A stretch of 17,502 nt of DNA, from the NCBI GenBank assembly GCA_015501595.1, contig JADNRX010000946.1, positions 1 through 17,502 of the forward strand. Direction: 5' to 3'. Each line of letters opens with the position of its first letter. The first letter of the stretch is position 1. A model generated the notes under the pieces. It searched no databases, was not told the DNA's origin, and saw only the letters and a program-made list of their open reading frames with translations. The DNA comes from Hymenopellis radicata (taxonomy: Eukaryota > Basidiomycota > Agaricomycetes > Agaricales > Physalacriaceae). Below, one piece after another: positions 1 through 9,593 of the stretch. A program made the position numbers and the translations under genes.

Positions 1-420
1 CCGGAGCTCGCTGAACGAGGTGATCTGCAATATTGAGTCTAGTAGGTGATACTGAGACCAGAGAAAACGTCTTCAGGAGACGTAGATCTATCTTCTTCAA
101 CACAAGCGATCCAAGTGGAGAGACTGTAGCATCATGGGTATCTCCGGAAAGTGCGAGAACGGGCTGGAATTGGGTCCGCAGAGCTTCAAGGACCTGATGA
201 TGGCGCGCGTCTCGGGTGACAGATGAGTGAAGAAACGTTGTGCAGCCTCTATACTGCATACGTCTACGCGTTGGAAAATTGAAATGACTGCGTGGATAGA
301 AGGAGTGGGAGACGAGGCTGCACGCTTCAAGTCTCTCGGGGAATCATGTAAATGGTCGATGACATTGTCTATGAGTTCTTGGGGAAGCTGAAGCGGAGTC
401 GTGTCCTGCTTAATGTTCAT
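1..420 (-). CDS. F-box protein, N-terminal part, runs off the left edge
   Basis: The start chosen is the ATG at 420, which opens MNIKQDTTPLQLPQELIDNV, the typical LPxELxDxIIDHLHD F-box opening of agaricomycete F-box proteins (SCF ubiquitin ligase adaptors that bind Skp1 and recruit substrates). The frame is broken three times. At about 322-327 the frame leaves DLK; one base more gives the family motif DLKACSLVSHSFYPRSHF. It returns at the T-run 275-278 (one base fewer) into FQRVDVCS. A stop at 97-99 follows LHLDR, but one extra base near 106 gives LHLDRLVLKKIDLRLLK and the frame then stays open to base 1. The F-box is seen at residues 10-45, followed by the start of a leucine-rich region. Either the sequence carries indel errors or this is a decaying paralogue; such families are large and often contain pseudogenes. 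The substrate is unknown. Confidence 0.72.
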
Positions 421-692
421 AGCTTCTGAAGAAAAGATGAGCAGGATGTGATATATTAAATCAAGCAACAAACCCGGCAGTAATTTCGCAGATGGTGGTG
501 GACGCAAGGAGAATTGTGACATCAACAGTCGGACCGGTAATGCCGGACTAGAGCAATACACACAGGGATAACTTACTCGGAGGGAGAAAAGGAAGTCTCT
601 TATTCCGCACTTTGAATACTGGTCGTACACACCATACTAGATATACTTACGGCCTTGAAGAAGTAAGTGCGTTGAGCGAAAAAATGGAAGAA
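421..692. other. Intergenic stretch upstream of the F-box gene
   Basis: This lies between the F-box start (420) and the duplicated BOT1 3' sequence. It should hold the F-box promoter and 5' leader. Short open frames on both strands show no recognisable domain, and no clear TATA box was seen. Confidence 0.5.
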
Positions 693-916
693 CAATTTCT
701 TACGATGTCCGAGTTCATTCATAACAACTCGGAGCACGCTTCGTGGGTGACCGCTTTGGAGCGTCATTGTCCTTCCACGTCAACGGATTGGGAAGATCCA
801 AGGAATTAAAAAGCAAAGAAGTAAGTTACAATATCCTAACGACGTCTCAGTTTCAGAACGGCTCCGAGCGCGCTTTGTAGGTGACCGCTTGGAGCGTCGC
901 TCTCCCTCCTTCCACC
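693..916. repeat. Imperfect direct repeat, two 88-bp copies (693-780 and 829-916)
   Basis: Both copies share blocks such as GGTGACCGCTT and TGGAGCGTC in the same order, with an offset of 136 bp. The right copy is inside the last BOT1 exon and encodes, on the minus strand, RWKEGERRSKRSPTKRARS. The left copy lies just past the stop and, read the same way, gives WKDNDAPKRSPTKRAPS followed by stops. The 3' end of BOT1 has therefore been tandemly duplicated and the distal copy has decayed. Confidence 0.8.
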
Positions 917-2419
917 TCTGCGTAAGAGTCCGCTCGTCGACGAATTGAGTACCGATATCAACAAATTTGAGGTCGGGGCGTCCGGTCTTCGACACCCGTT
1001 GTATAGGGTATGGTTTGAGGACGTAGGACGGAACTTTGACCCGAAGCTGCAGTCTGGGGTCTCCGGGTGTATGCGACGAGAATCAGCCGCGCGCCGGGCC
1101 AATGCGTCAGCATGTTGCACGGCTACAGGAACAGTCGTTTCCTGTGAGAGTTTAATACCTGTTCTGCATATCGTAGCATTGGATGTACCTCTCCCTTTTC
1201 GTCAACAGACTCCCAGTAGTGACGCTCGTAACGATCGCGCGCCTGTTGACGACCTTCTTCTTCTTCAATCTCGTCGGACTCGTTCATATCGAAACGCTTG
1301 AGGTGCTCTCGCTAGTTGCTTCAACGCGAAGAAGCATTTCCATACCTGCGATGAAACCAGTTTGGAGCTGTTTGCCCTATACGCAATTGTCAGCGTCAAG
1401 AATATGGTAAGTATAGAGGTGTGAATGGAGTTCAGATGGGGTTGAAAAGGTTTAACCAACGACCGGGTGATGTAAGGCACCACGGCCATGTCTTCCATTT
1501 CGCGAATGAATGAGAAGTCTCATCACAGACACGAAGCGTACAGGTGAAGGACTTACATTCTAGAAGGGGTGGAGAGAAGAGAGCAGTGGTCAGAGCTTTG
1601 AACGACGGTAAGTAACGACAGAAATTGTACCTGTTGTATAAAAACGTGAGTACGCAGGATATCAACAAGCAGAAAAAGCATGGATCAGTAAAATATAATA
1701 AGATGTAACCATGTTGGTGTCTTAAAGACTAATCGTTGAAAGCATCATTGGAAAGGAGCAAGGAGGTTGACACTGACCTCTTGCCAGTTCTTCTCCATGC
1801 CTTTCAAGCGGAGAATAGCATCCACACGTCCGATACTGAGGTGATACCTCTGAGCAAGCTCGCGGACCGAGTTTTGTAGTGGGTTTCTGATGTGAGCCCG
1901 ATATAATCTCTCGCGGAACTGGTCAGATAATGGGGGTTCTGGTCGGAAGGACTGGTTCAGAGGGAAGGGCTACAAAAATGGATTAATATTAAATTACTTT
2001 ATCGGAGGAGAACGACGAACCCGATTCTCGGCAAGCCACCGTGGGGCAGTGGCGTGCTTAAACTGCGAATTCTCTTCCATGAAAGTGCGGAAGGTCGTTT
2101 TCCTGCCGTCCTGCGCATCATTCGGGCCTACGTCGACCATACCTCGTCGAGGACCGTCATCGTCGAACTCTCCATCCTCGTCAAATTCGGCCTCCACGTT
2201 GTCCTCTGGTTCCTCGTCGTGTTCGTCCATGTCCGAGTCGTCCTCCTCGACGTCCTCCATCTCTCCTTCAAAGTCTTCAGCGGCCTGGTCGAGAGGCAGC
2301 GACGGCACGGCGCGCGCTATAGCCGTCGTCGAGAGGCTAGGACGCATGCGCGGTGCCCGCCGTGGCTGCAGCGCGTGGAGACGCGCCGCCCGGAGAACGA
2401 GACATGAGCGGGCAAACAT
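780..2419 (-). CDS. BOT1: Mitochondrial small-subunit ribosomal protein, Bot1/mS45 type (eukaryotic mitochondrial regulator family)
   Basis: Proposed exons are 2419-2021, 1969-1778, 1376-1189 and 1141-780. The first ATG is at 2419; an earlier TTG in frame is not a start. Residues 1-37 are a basic, Arg-rich mitochondrial presequence (MFARSCLVLRAARLHALQP). An acidic stretch follows at about 50-100. Family blocks are PFPLNQSFRPEPPLSDQFR, LSIGRVDAILRLKGMEKNWQ, GKQLQTGFIAGMEMLLRVEA, EEEEGRQQARDRYERHYWES and GRPDLKFVDIGTQFVD. Two one-base losses break the frame: about 1304-1315, and the C-run at 1056-1059. With both restored the length is 1143 nt, 380 residues. Intron 2 is 401 nt, far longer than the others here. 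The tail after the SPTKRARS segment is hydrophobic and odd and may not be the original C-terminus. The product should act in mitochondrial translation. It is divergent from EFM3. Family assignment is by remembered motifs and is good but unverified. Confidence 0.8.
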
Positions 2420-2507
2420 GGCAGGCGAAATTTTCAATTTGAAGAATTTATCCTGCCACGTGATCTACCCAGGCCCGGTGGCTGTGACTAGCCAGGCTTG
2501 AACGACG
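2420..2507. promoter_or_regulatory. Divergent promoter shared by BOT1 and EFM3
   Basis: Only 88 bp separate the BOT1 ATG (2419, minus) from the EFM3 ATG (2508, plus), so core promoters and leaders of both must overlap here. There is no clear TATA box. The GC-rich block GGCCCGGTGGCTGTGACTAG at about 2473-2492 is the most notable element. Co-expression of the two genes is an inference from geometry. Confidence 0.6.
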
Positions 2508-3935
2508 ATGTCCATATCGCGAGAGATCTTCACTCTCCTGCGCCAATATGCTGCAGCGGTCCCCGTATTTCAGCTGAAACTTCACGACTCGCTTATCAAC
2601 CAATTCACACACGATCTTCTCGTCCAACACATTATCGCAAATCCCCACTTTGAATCATACCCCCGACTCTGTCGTATCGTCAATCCTTCTGGAAATGGGT
2701 GATTCGACGCTTGGAATCGGCATGTTACTCTGCTGTGTAGACCCTGTGCACTGATATATACATGACACCAGAACCCTGATATTGAGATCGATTCTCAAGT
2801 CTTCGCGGTTTTGGCTGAACGCGACCCAACAGGCATGCATTCGCACTAGGAAGCTTACGCCTCTTGATAATTCATTACTCTAGAAACATATCCGTTACAA
2901 GCCTCTGTACTTGTCAACCTCCGTCTCCATCTTACGTGACATACTACTGGCGATTGAATCCTGAGTGCGATGCAAATGCGCCATCTATCGATTTCTCCCA
3001 GTACATTGGTGCCACTCTTTTGGAATCACGTACGCTGATAGAAAGCGGCACAACTGGACTGCGTACTTGGCTCTCTGCGTTTCAGCTGGCTCATTATTTG
3101 ATCAGCCATCCAGGTTTGCTACCTCTTCTATGTATCTAAAAACTTGCTTCTGAAACTTGTTCACCAAGAGCACGTCGTGAATAAACGCGTTCTGGAGCTT
3201 GGTTCCGGTATCGGATTTCTTGGTATCGTAGTGGGCAGCCTCCAGATGTTGCTGGAGCCCGATGCTGAGCAGAAGTCATTCTTGCATCTCACCGATGTCA
3301 ATAGCGATGTTGTTTCTAGGTGCATCAGTAACGTCAAGCTACCGTGCAGTACGCCTCTCCTATGATGCTATTCTGTACTACCTCAACTCTCTTCTAGACA
3401 AAACTAGTCCAAACACCCGAATCGACTTCGGCTCCTTGGACTGGTCGGATGCTTTGCTACCTGACCATTCTTCATTGAGACGGCACCTACAAGACGATAT
3501 CAATGCAGATGTTATCCTCGGCGCCGATCTCGTAGGGATCTGAATTTCACCCTAGTTGTATTATTGCTAAAGGCAGTTGACCTACATAGGTATTCGATCC
3601 TAGTCTTATTCCGGCTCTGATCTCGACGCTCACATTGGCCTTGGAGTCGGGTGCCCGACGTCGTTATGCTTTAATTGCTTTGAACGTTCGGAAGCAAGAA
3701 ACCCATGCTTTGTTTCGTTCGACTGCTCTTGGTCGGTGTTTCCTGCTCTACACTCCCAATTCAATCTAACACACATCCAGACAATGGATTGCGCATAGAG
3801 GACATCAAGACACCTACAGAGCGTAATGACTTTCGCGATATTGTCAATTGGAGTGTAGACCACGTCGATAGCGTCAAACTGATGAAAATTACAAGGAAAA
3901 CACAACAACCTAATGTACAGCGCCAGAATGTATGA
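2508..3935 (+). CDS. EFM3: eEF2 protein-lysine N-methyltransferase, EFM3/FAM86 family
   Basis: Proposed exons are 2508-2734, 2772-2832, 2884-3113, 3169-3348, 3398-3531, 3590-3731 and 3781-3935. The last four introns (55, 49, 58, 49 nt) are phase-consistent. The family N-terminus is present (REIFTLLRQYAAAVP; FWKWVIRRLE), followed by ESGTTGLRTW, SAM motif I LELGSGIGFLGI (about residues 182-193), motif post-I LTDVN, LDWSD, and ILGADLVFDPSLIPAL. The family methylates a lysine of elongation factor 2 in the cytosol. One C is apparently missing in the C-run at 2660-2664 (restored: SYPPTLSYRQSFWKW). One more base is needed near 2910 before QPPSPSYVTYYW. With both restored the length is 1131 nt, 376 residues, normal for the family. 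The exon 1-3 region is the weak part: intron 1 is only 37 nt, and intron 2 would be GC-AG (2833-2883). Confidence 0.88.
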
Positions 3936-4090
3936 TACTGTACTATTACGGGCAAGTCTTCACAGATTTTCTTATTTTTTTTTTGATGGAAACCCGATTA
4001 GGATTTCCAGGCGATCGGCGGGGTCCGATAAGATCAAACGACCCCCCCGTTACGCGTTACGTGAAGACTACACCGTAATAGTACAGTATC
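3936..4090. terminator. Convergent 3' region of EFM3 and WSS1
   Basis: These 155 bp between two facing stop codons must carry both 3' UTRs and poly(A) sites. A ten-T run lies at about 3975-3984. No canonical AATAAA is obvious, which is common in basidiomycetes. Confidence 0.4.
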
Positions 4091-5381
4091 TCATGATGTC
4101 GTCTTCATCGTCCCACAGAAGGAACACGTCCAGAAGTCGGGTGACATGCCTCCTTCTCCGCAGGTTAGACATGTCCATCCAAATGTACTATCCACCGGAC
4201 GTGTGGTAAGGCATGCATCGCACTGTAAAGCGCTGGCCCTATTCAACAATGTACACACGGAACACTCCCATTCATCCGTCTTGGGAACGGAGACTTTCTG
4301 GATGCGTTCGGGAGGAGCCTTGCGTTTCAAAGAGCCTGCAGCCTCCTTCGCGTTATCCCGCCTTGTTTCAGGAGGTTTGACTTTCACCTTCGACGAAGAG
4401 CCACTGGCAACAGGCGGATCGTCAGCGACCACCATGACCTCGTCGTCGCTATCACTGTCACCCGTAAGGTCGATGACGCTCTCCTTGGCCGCCTTAGCCG
4501 CCTCCTCTTCCGCTCGAGCACCCTGTCCACACATCTTCTCATCCCGCGCTCTTCGCTCAGCAGCCTAGACACAAGCGGATGAGCTATGGCTTGACAGTAA
4601 TCACATTGAATGTCCGTACCATCGCGGATAGCTCTCTCTGGGACATGCCCGGCCGCACAGGAAGGCTGCCGCCCAATCTCCGCCCGCCCCCGTCGCCCAG
4701 TGCCTGCTGCATGCGTCTTCTCTTCTCAGCAGCCTCGAGAGTCTTCGCGCGCGCCATATGGGCTGGGACATTGTGCGAAATAGCCTCGCCCAGCCGATGC
4801 CCGTTGGAATAGAACCCTTCCCCAGCGTATCCAGAGCGCACGAGCTTATCATACTCGTCTTGCAGCCCCGAGAGGAACTTGTAGAATTTATCATCGTGCG
4901 GTCCGTGGACATTGTGCGTGAGCTGGAGAAGAAGAAGAAGATAAGAAGAATATCCATAGACTCGCAGGATTCACTCGTACTTCATGTAACATCGTCTGGA
5001 CCACTTCTTCAATTTCCAAGAAGCTCTCCGGCGTGTGGTGAGGGCGCAATCGCAGTAAGATTTTTTGGCCCATGTTGACGTCTGCAGGTCATTAGCGACT
5101 TTGTTGTAGTCATTCCTTCAATCCTATCATTACTCACTCATGCCTGTTAATGCCCAAGGTCAACCTCGCGACCCGCGGCTAGTAAACGAATAAACGTCAA
5201 ACTCACCAAGCAAGTTCGTCTGGTCCGGAAAGAACTCAGCCAAGGCCGGAAGTGTCCATTTGTGAGACCGCATAATGGGCTTGACCATCGAAGCAATCTT
5301 CTTCAGCATTGACAGAGCCTCGTCGGCTTTAGGACGCCCCTTGAGATGCGTAAAAGACTTGACCCAGGCATCGGTAGACAT
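4091..5381 (-). CDS. WSS1: WSS1-type DNA-dependent metalloprotease (WLM domain, RanBP2 zinc fingers)
   Basis: Exons are 5381-5207, 5081-4981, 4922-4620 and 4564-4091, giving 350 residues with no frame break. Introns are 125, 58 and 55 nt, all GT..AG. The WLM domain starts at residue 1 (SFTHLKGRPKADEALSMLKK). The zinc-protease motif MLHELTHNVHGPHD is at about 89-102 and is split by intron 2 between E and L. A SUMO-interacting motif, VIDLT followed by GDSDSDDE, is at about 223. Two RanBP2-type zinc fingers follow: cysteines about 294/297/308/311 (WECSVC..CDAC) and 325/328/340/343 (WTCLTC..CSFC) at the C-terminus. Wss1/Spartan proteases digest proteins crosslinked to DNA, helped by SUMO and Cdc48. 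In exon 1 the usual LLGLNVN reads LLDVNMG across the first splice, so that junction could differ by a few residues. Confidence 0.93.
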
Positions 5382-5965
5382 GATGGAGGCAGAAAGGAAA
5401 GATCGGTAAGTCTAAGTTTGCTGTTCACAGAAGATTACAACACAGATTCGAGAACATTCGCCACAGCATTCGTCTGTACACGCGTCCTCAAGGTGGTCGC
5501 TGATAAAGCGCGTTTAGTGTCACGTCACTCAAGGCTCACCTGATGTGACAACATTTAAGGCTTCAAGGCTTTCGCTGGATTCGGGGCGTATGTACTTAGA
5601 GAAGAAACGCTGGCTTTAAAGAATTTTATTCAGGCCAGTCATCTAATATACAGTGAAGTAACCGCTACGGCATGTGCGAGTGTTCCAGGTAATGTAGGAA
5701 TCTGAGAACATTGAGAGAAGGCAAGACAATAAAAGTAGATGTAAAGGCGAAAGGAATGTGCGTGTAGCCTTGGAAAGGCGATGTAGGATAGTATCTATGT
5801 GCAGCCAACCGAACCAAAAAGCAAAATGAGGAGAGCCAAGATGATGAGTGAGAGAAACAAGGAACGTGGGGCGACATACAACGCCGATGGTAACTGGGAA
5901 GACAGGATATACAATCGAAGAAAGCAAATGCTATAAACAAGAAAGCTGATGATGATGATGGATAT
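5382..5965. other. Intergenic: WSS1 promoter and methyltransferase 3' UTR
   Basis: No gene is recognised in these 584 bases. The left part is upstream of the WSS1 ATG. The right part follows the methyltransferase stop and is A/T-richer on the minus strand, with a (GAT)n run at 5948-5962. Open frames at 5643-5940 on the minus strand are rich in F/S/L and look like untranslated sequence. Confidence 0.5.
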
Positions 5966-8642
5966 TCAGGAGGATAGTGGGACGTCCTTTCTCAATCTTT
6001 TAGTGGGAATAAAGTCTTTCGCTTTGAATATCGTAAAGACGCGAATGGTTCGGACGTGCTTGAGCTCATCCCAGCCAAAGGGGCCTTCTACGGGCTGGGA
6101 AGGCTGTTCGGAGTGCACTGGTTTGCGACCAGGAAATGTCGAGGCCCTGGGAGTGAAAGGAAGTACAATAGGTTCCGAGCTAGGGGGTGCCTTTGACGAG
6201 GGCAATTCAGAAGGCCAATTGAATCGAGCGCGTCGAAACCTGTAAGAATGATAAATAAGAGGATCCCTGACCACGCGAAACACTTACTGCTCATAATCCC
6301 ACAAAGAATCGATGAACTCGGTGTCGGAAACATAAGGCTTGCCATGCTCATCCCGATAACCGGTGATATACTCTGCCAGAGCGTTCTTGCAACCAATGAG
6401 CGTGTGAATGTGCTTGCTAGCATGCATCTCGAGCTCAGCTGCAGACATGGGAAGGAATGTCCGTGGCCAGAGGATAAGCCCGCTAGGCTGCGTTGAACGC
6501 TCCAAAGACGAGCGTGACGAAGCAGACGAGCGTGATGAAGCAGACGAGCGTGATGAAGCAGACGAAGAAGTCGACCGAAGACGAGGTGGGCGTGGAATTC
6601 CTGGCCGCTGAATAGGAGGAGTGTCCACTAGCCGACTTATAGCCTTTGCGGCGGTATTGACCGGTAGAGGCTCTAGGCTATCGTTGCTGCTGCGAGTTTC
6701 GCCGCTGGACCTCTGCTCGGTCTCGGATGAGTCCCTCCGGTCCTTCATCTTCTGCATCCACTTGCGCTTTGGAGCAGCCGGCGCTTGAATGGCAGCCGGT
6801 GGCCTCGTGGTAGCTTGCGTCTGCCATTCTTCGTCCTCGTCGGACCCACTGTCCCCGAGAGCTTGTGGGAGAGCGACGCCATGCGTTGAAAGCCCGGGAG
6901 GAGCAAGCTTGAGATGGACACTCCTCTTATGACAGTTCTCGTCTCCGAAAAACTCTGTGAGAAGTTCTTGGAGGAACTGGCTTGGTCGTGGATGTAGAGC
7001 ATATTGATCAGCAAGCATCCTTTCAAACATAGACTCCAAATCCTTTGCATTTCCCATTCGTGCACGCCACGACAATGTTGTTGGGGCAGCAGGAAGAGAA
7101 GGGGGCTCTGGTTCAGATAGTTCGGGAATGGGCGGGATGGGACGCGTTGGGGGCGGTGGCCGACGGTGCGGGGGAGCAGCGGATGAGAGCACACCCTTCT
7201 GCTGGTCGGGAGAAGTTGAAGGAGACTCTCCAGAGGTGGATGGCTCCGACGATGAATGACTACCCACACTGTTGTCGTCAAAGACATCGCTCGCTCCATC
7301 GCTCTCCTCTTCAGACTCTTCGTCAATGTCGAAAAATGACTCCCCCCTGTTGCGCCTGTGGGCCATAGTAGCTGACGAGCAGGTGATACTACGGGGAAGG
7401 GCCATTGGCGGTTCGTCTCCGAAGGGGAAAAAGAGCTGATCTTCGAGTATCTCAATGCGACCTTCTGGTCTAAGAACACGATGCATCTCTTCCACAATAT
7501 GTCCCCATGCTCGGTAGGGAACAGCTAAGGCGATGTCGCAGATACGAATCAAATCAAATGTCTTGTTGGGCATGGCCATTTGTACTGCACACTAGCACAT
7601 TCATTAGTCACAATATCAACAGAGCGATGAAATGGTAACGCACAAGTTGCCGCGGAAAATGACTATTCTTCCACTCTCTTTGACCGAGGAAGGCATTGTA
7701 TCCACCATGTCGAATCCAGTGAAAGATGCCTTGGGCCACTTTGTGGCCGCGTATTGCATCCAATGACCAGATCCACAGCCAACATCGAGAACCGTTTCAG
7801 GTGGCTTGTCAAAGTCGTGGAAAGTTGGCGAGTCTTTGGGATACAGTCGGCGGTACAACATGTCTGAATAGCGATCACTACGGAAAGTGAGGGGAAGTAG
7901 ATAGAAAACTGTAATGTAACGTACTTTTCCAAATCCATAGGCTCGTAGGAACGCATATACGGGCCTCATCTTGATACGGATGAAGCCTCGCCTTGAATTT
8001 GTTCTGGAACCAGGTGTTCTTCACTATGAAGACACGCTCCTGCTTGACATCTTCATGGCTGTCAACATTTGGGTCGAAATCAAACTTGACTCGCATGGGC
8101 GATTTCTCGTCGGTTGGCGTCGTAGGTAGGGATGATGATGATGATGCTCTGCTGGAAGACGAAGAGCTGGACTCGGAGGAAGTCTTGCCCAACTTGGATG
8201 GGACTATGTCGAGTACGGGAAAGTCACTGTCAGAGTCGTCTGGGGGAGTAATGGCGATGGTCGTGCCGGAATGGAAGAGCGAGACGAGGGATCGTTTGCT
8301 TTTGAGCAGCTTGAAACGCGACGGGACGTCCGATTCTTTGCGCGAGCGCTGAGTAGGCGAGTCGGACCGCAGAGAGGTAGAGTCGGGCTCCTTGGTGGTC
8401 TTGTTAAATACCATATTGCCGAATACGCTGGAGCGGTTGCGGTTCAAAGAACCGTCGGCCGTCGCTGGCCTGGGATAGGTTGTAGAGAAAGGGCGATAGT
8501 GTGAGGTTGTAGGACTACGAGAGCTTCGGGGACGAGCGAAAGCAAATGCAGGTTCGATTGGTGAAAGCGGCTTTGAAGATGGTGGTAAGAGCGAGGATGC
8601 AGGATGCGCGCCGTACGCCTTGTCCATTCTTCCAGTCTCCAT
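5966..8642 (-). CDS. LaeA-like SAM-dependent methyltransferase with long disordered regions
   Basis: Exons are 8642-7925, 7877-7640, 7591-6288 and 6239-5966; introns are 47, 48 and 48 nt. The start is the ATG at 8642 (METGRMDKAYG); an in-frame upstream TTG is not used. One base is missing near 7964-7968; restoring it turns HPYQDE into HPYQDEGPYMRSYEPMDLEN, the family lead-in, and gives 844 residues. Residues 1-215 are disordered and Ser/Pro-rich. The class I methyltransferase core follows: motif I ETVLDVGCGSGHW (about 267-279), FTGFDMVDTMP, NKTFDLIRICDIALAVPYRA, and RVLRPEGRIEILEDQ. A disordered, acidic and Ser/Pro-rich insert (about 400-685) separates this from a C-terminal part (LILWPRTFLPMSAAELEMH..., ending in an Arg/Lys-rich tail). 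Intron 2 could instead start at GTGCGT (7644), but then the phase fails. The substrate is unknown; kinship to LaeA/UMTA methyltransferases is inferred from motifs. Confidence 0.85.
6507..6569. repeat. 18-bp coding minisatellite, about 3.5 units
   Basis: The unit GACGAGCGTGATGAAGCA is present at 6507-6524 (one mismatch), 6525-6542 and 6543-6560, then a partial GACGAAGAA. On the minus strand it encodes repeated SSASSR in the disordered insert of the methyltransferase. The unit is a multiple of three, so copy changes keep the frame. Confidence 0.9.
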
Positions 8643-8644
8643 AA

Positions 8645-8757
8645 AGGGCAACTCTGTAAATGGACGGACAATGGCCTTGTCAGCGCCTTTGTCCGCCTAA
8701 TATGGCAAAGACACTCACCAACACACAGGGCAATAAATGGACGACAATGGGCCCTTG
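8645..8757. repeat. Imperfect direct repeat in the methyltransferase 5' leader (8645-8679 and 8727-8757)
   Basis: Both copies read AGGGCAA, then TAAATGGACG, ACAATGG and CCTTG with small indels, offset about 80 bp. The left copy covers the acceptor of the putative leader intron; the right copy lies in the putative leader exon. It appears to be a short local duplication. Confidence 0.65.
8654..8718 (-). other. Putative 5'-UTR intron of the methyltransferase gene
   Basis: Read on the minus strand there is a GTGAGT donor at 8718, a GCTGACA branch-like site and a CATTTACAG acceptor ending at 8654, 12 bases before the ATG. The exon upstream of it has no ATG close by, so a leader intron is more likely than an extra coding exon. 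Confidence 0.55.
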
Positions 8758-9287
8758 GGTAAACCGTAAGACTGCGGGAAAAATTGGTGGCAGGATATCT
8801 GTGACGAGACGGGGGTATGGTGTAGGTGGAATCAACAGCAATAACAGGAAAACATGAACACCCTCTAGACAGCTGATGGTCGAGACAAGGATGGGGACAG
8901 TTGTGGGAGTCGGAAGACTGGTGGGAGACGGCCGTCTAACAAGCAGAAGCCCATTAGGTGGGGAGGCAGATTCAAATTGATGTGGACCTGATGTGGACCT
9001 TGATCAAATCCTCGCTTGCCTTTTGGGGATAACCTCAAGCTACCTGCCCGATTTGGTTTCGACATCCAAGCGGTTCTCCGCTCCCGGACTTCATCAATCA
9101 CTGTATTTGCTCCCATCAATACCATACTTGTAGCGCCTTGTTACAGTAGCATCTATCTACCTGGCACCTCATCCATCACCTGTGCCCACTTTCCCACTAC
9201 TCATCATCCTTGCGGGGCGGCGGCCCGCACGGTTGAAGCATTTTCTAGAACAACCCAGTAACTTGAGCAACACGAGAACGAATTCCA
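8719..9287. other. Probable promoter region of the methyltransferase gene
   Basis: No convincing coding sequence. A perfect 11-bp tandem duplication TGATGTGGACC x2 lies at 8978-8999. A minus-strand open frame at 8865-9125 has no recognisable domain. Confidence 0.4.
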
Positions 9288-9593
9288 TGAGTTACACTCA
9301 CCTCGGCCATTTCAAACTTGACGCGTCCGGTGGCCTCGCCGTCAGCGATCGCAAGAAAAGACGTCAGCGGAGGGTGGCCCACTACGGATGCGAGCGTATC
9401 CCGGTGCTGATGTGTAAGCCAGTCACTGTTCTAAATGTGAGCTACTCGGTATCCCCGAGGGAAACAAAGGTCAAGATCTCTCACTATTTAGTTAGGTCCG
9501 CATGCCCTATTGGCCAAGTAGTGGGTCAATACAATCTCGTAAGGGAAAGCGTCTCCACGAACCGGTCCCAGTATAACGAGCGTGTACTATAAC
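9288..9593 (+). CDS. Doubtful small ORF, unknown function
   Basis: An ATG at 9288 opens about 100 codons (MSYTHLGHFKLDASGG...), with a basic patch DRKKRRQRR at residues 24-32. No family is recognised, there are no flanking splice-supported exons, and codon use does not stand out. It is listed because it is the longest ATG frame in a 2.2-kb gap; it may be chance or relic sequence. Confidence 0.2.

Noticed and set aside
612..1301. Plus-strand open frames (612-809 and 945-1301) that read fairly protein-like
   Set aside because: They are antisense shadows of the last BOT1 exons, which match a known family on the minus strand with consistent splicing.
1432..1668. Minus-strand Cys/Trp-containing open frame as a BOT1 exon
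   Set aside because: BOT1 family sequence runs directly from the exon ending at 1778 to the one starting at 1376; this frame adds nothing family-like.
2049..2501. Plus-strand Ser-rich frame of 150 codons
   Set aside because: It is antisense to the acidic region of BOT1 exon 1; Ser runs are the complement of Asp/Glu codons.
8865..9125. Minus-strand 86-codon frame upstream of the methyltransferase
   Set aside because: No domain, and the frame does not connect to the methyltransferase through a supported splice.
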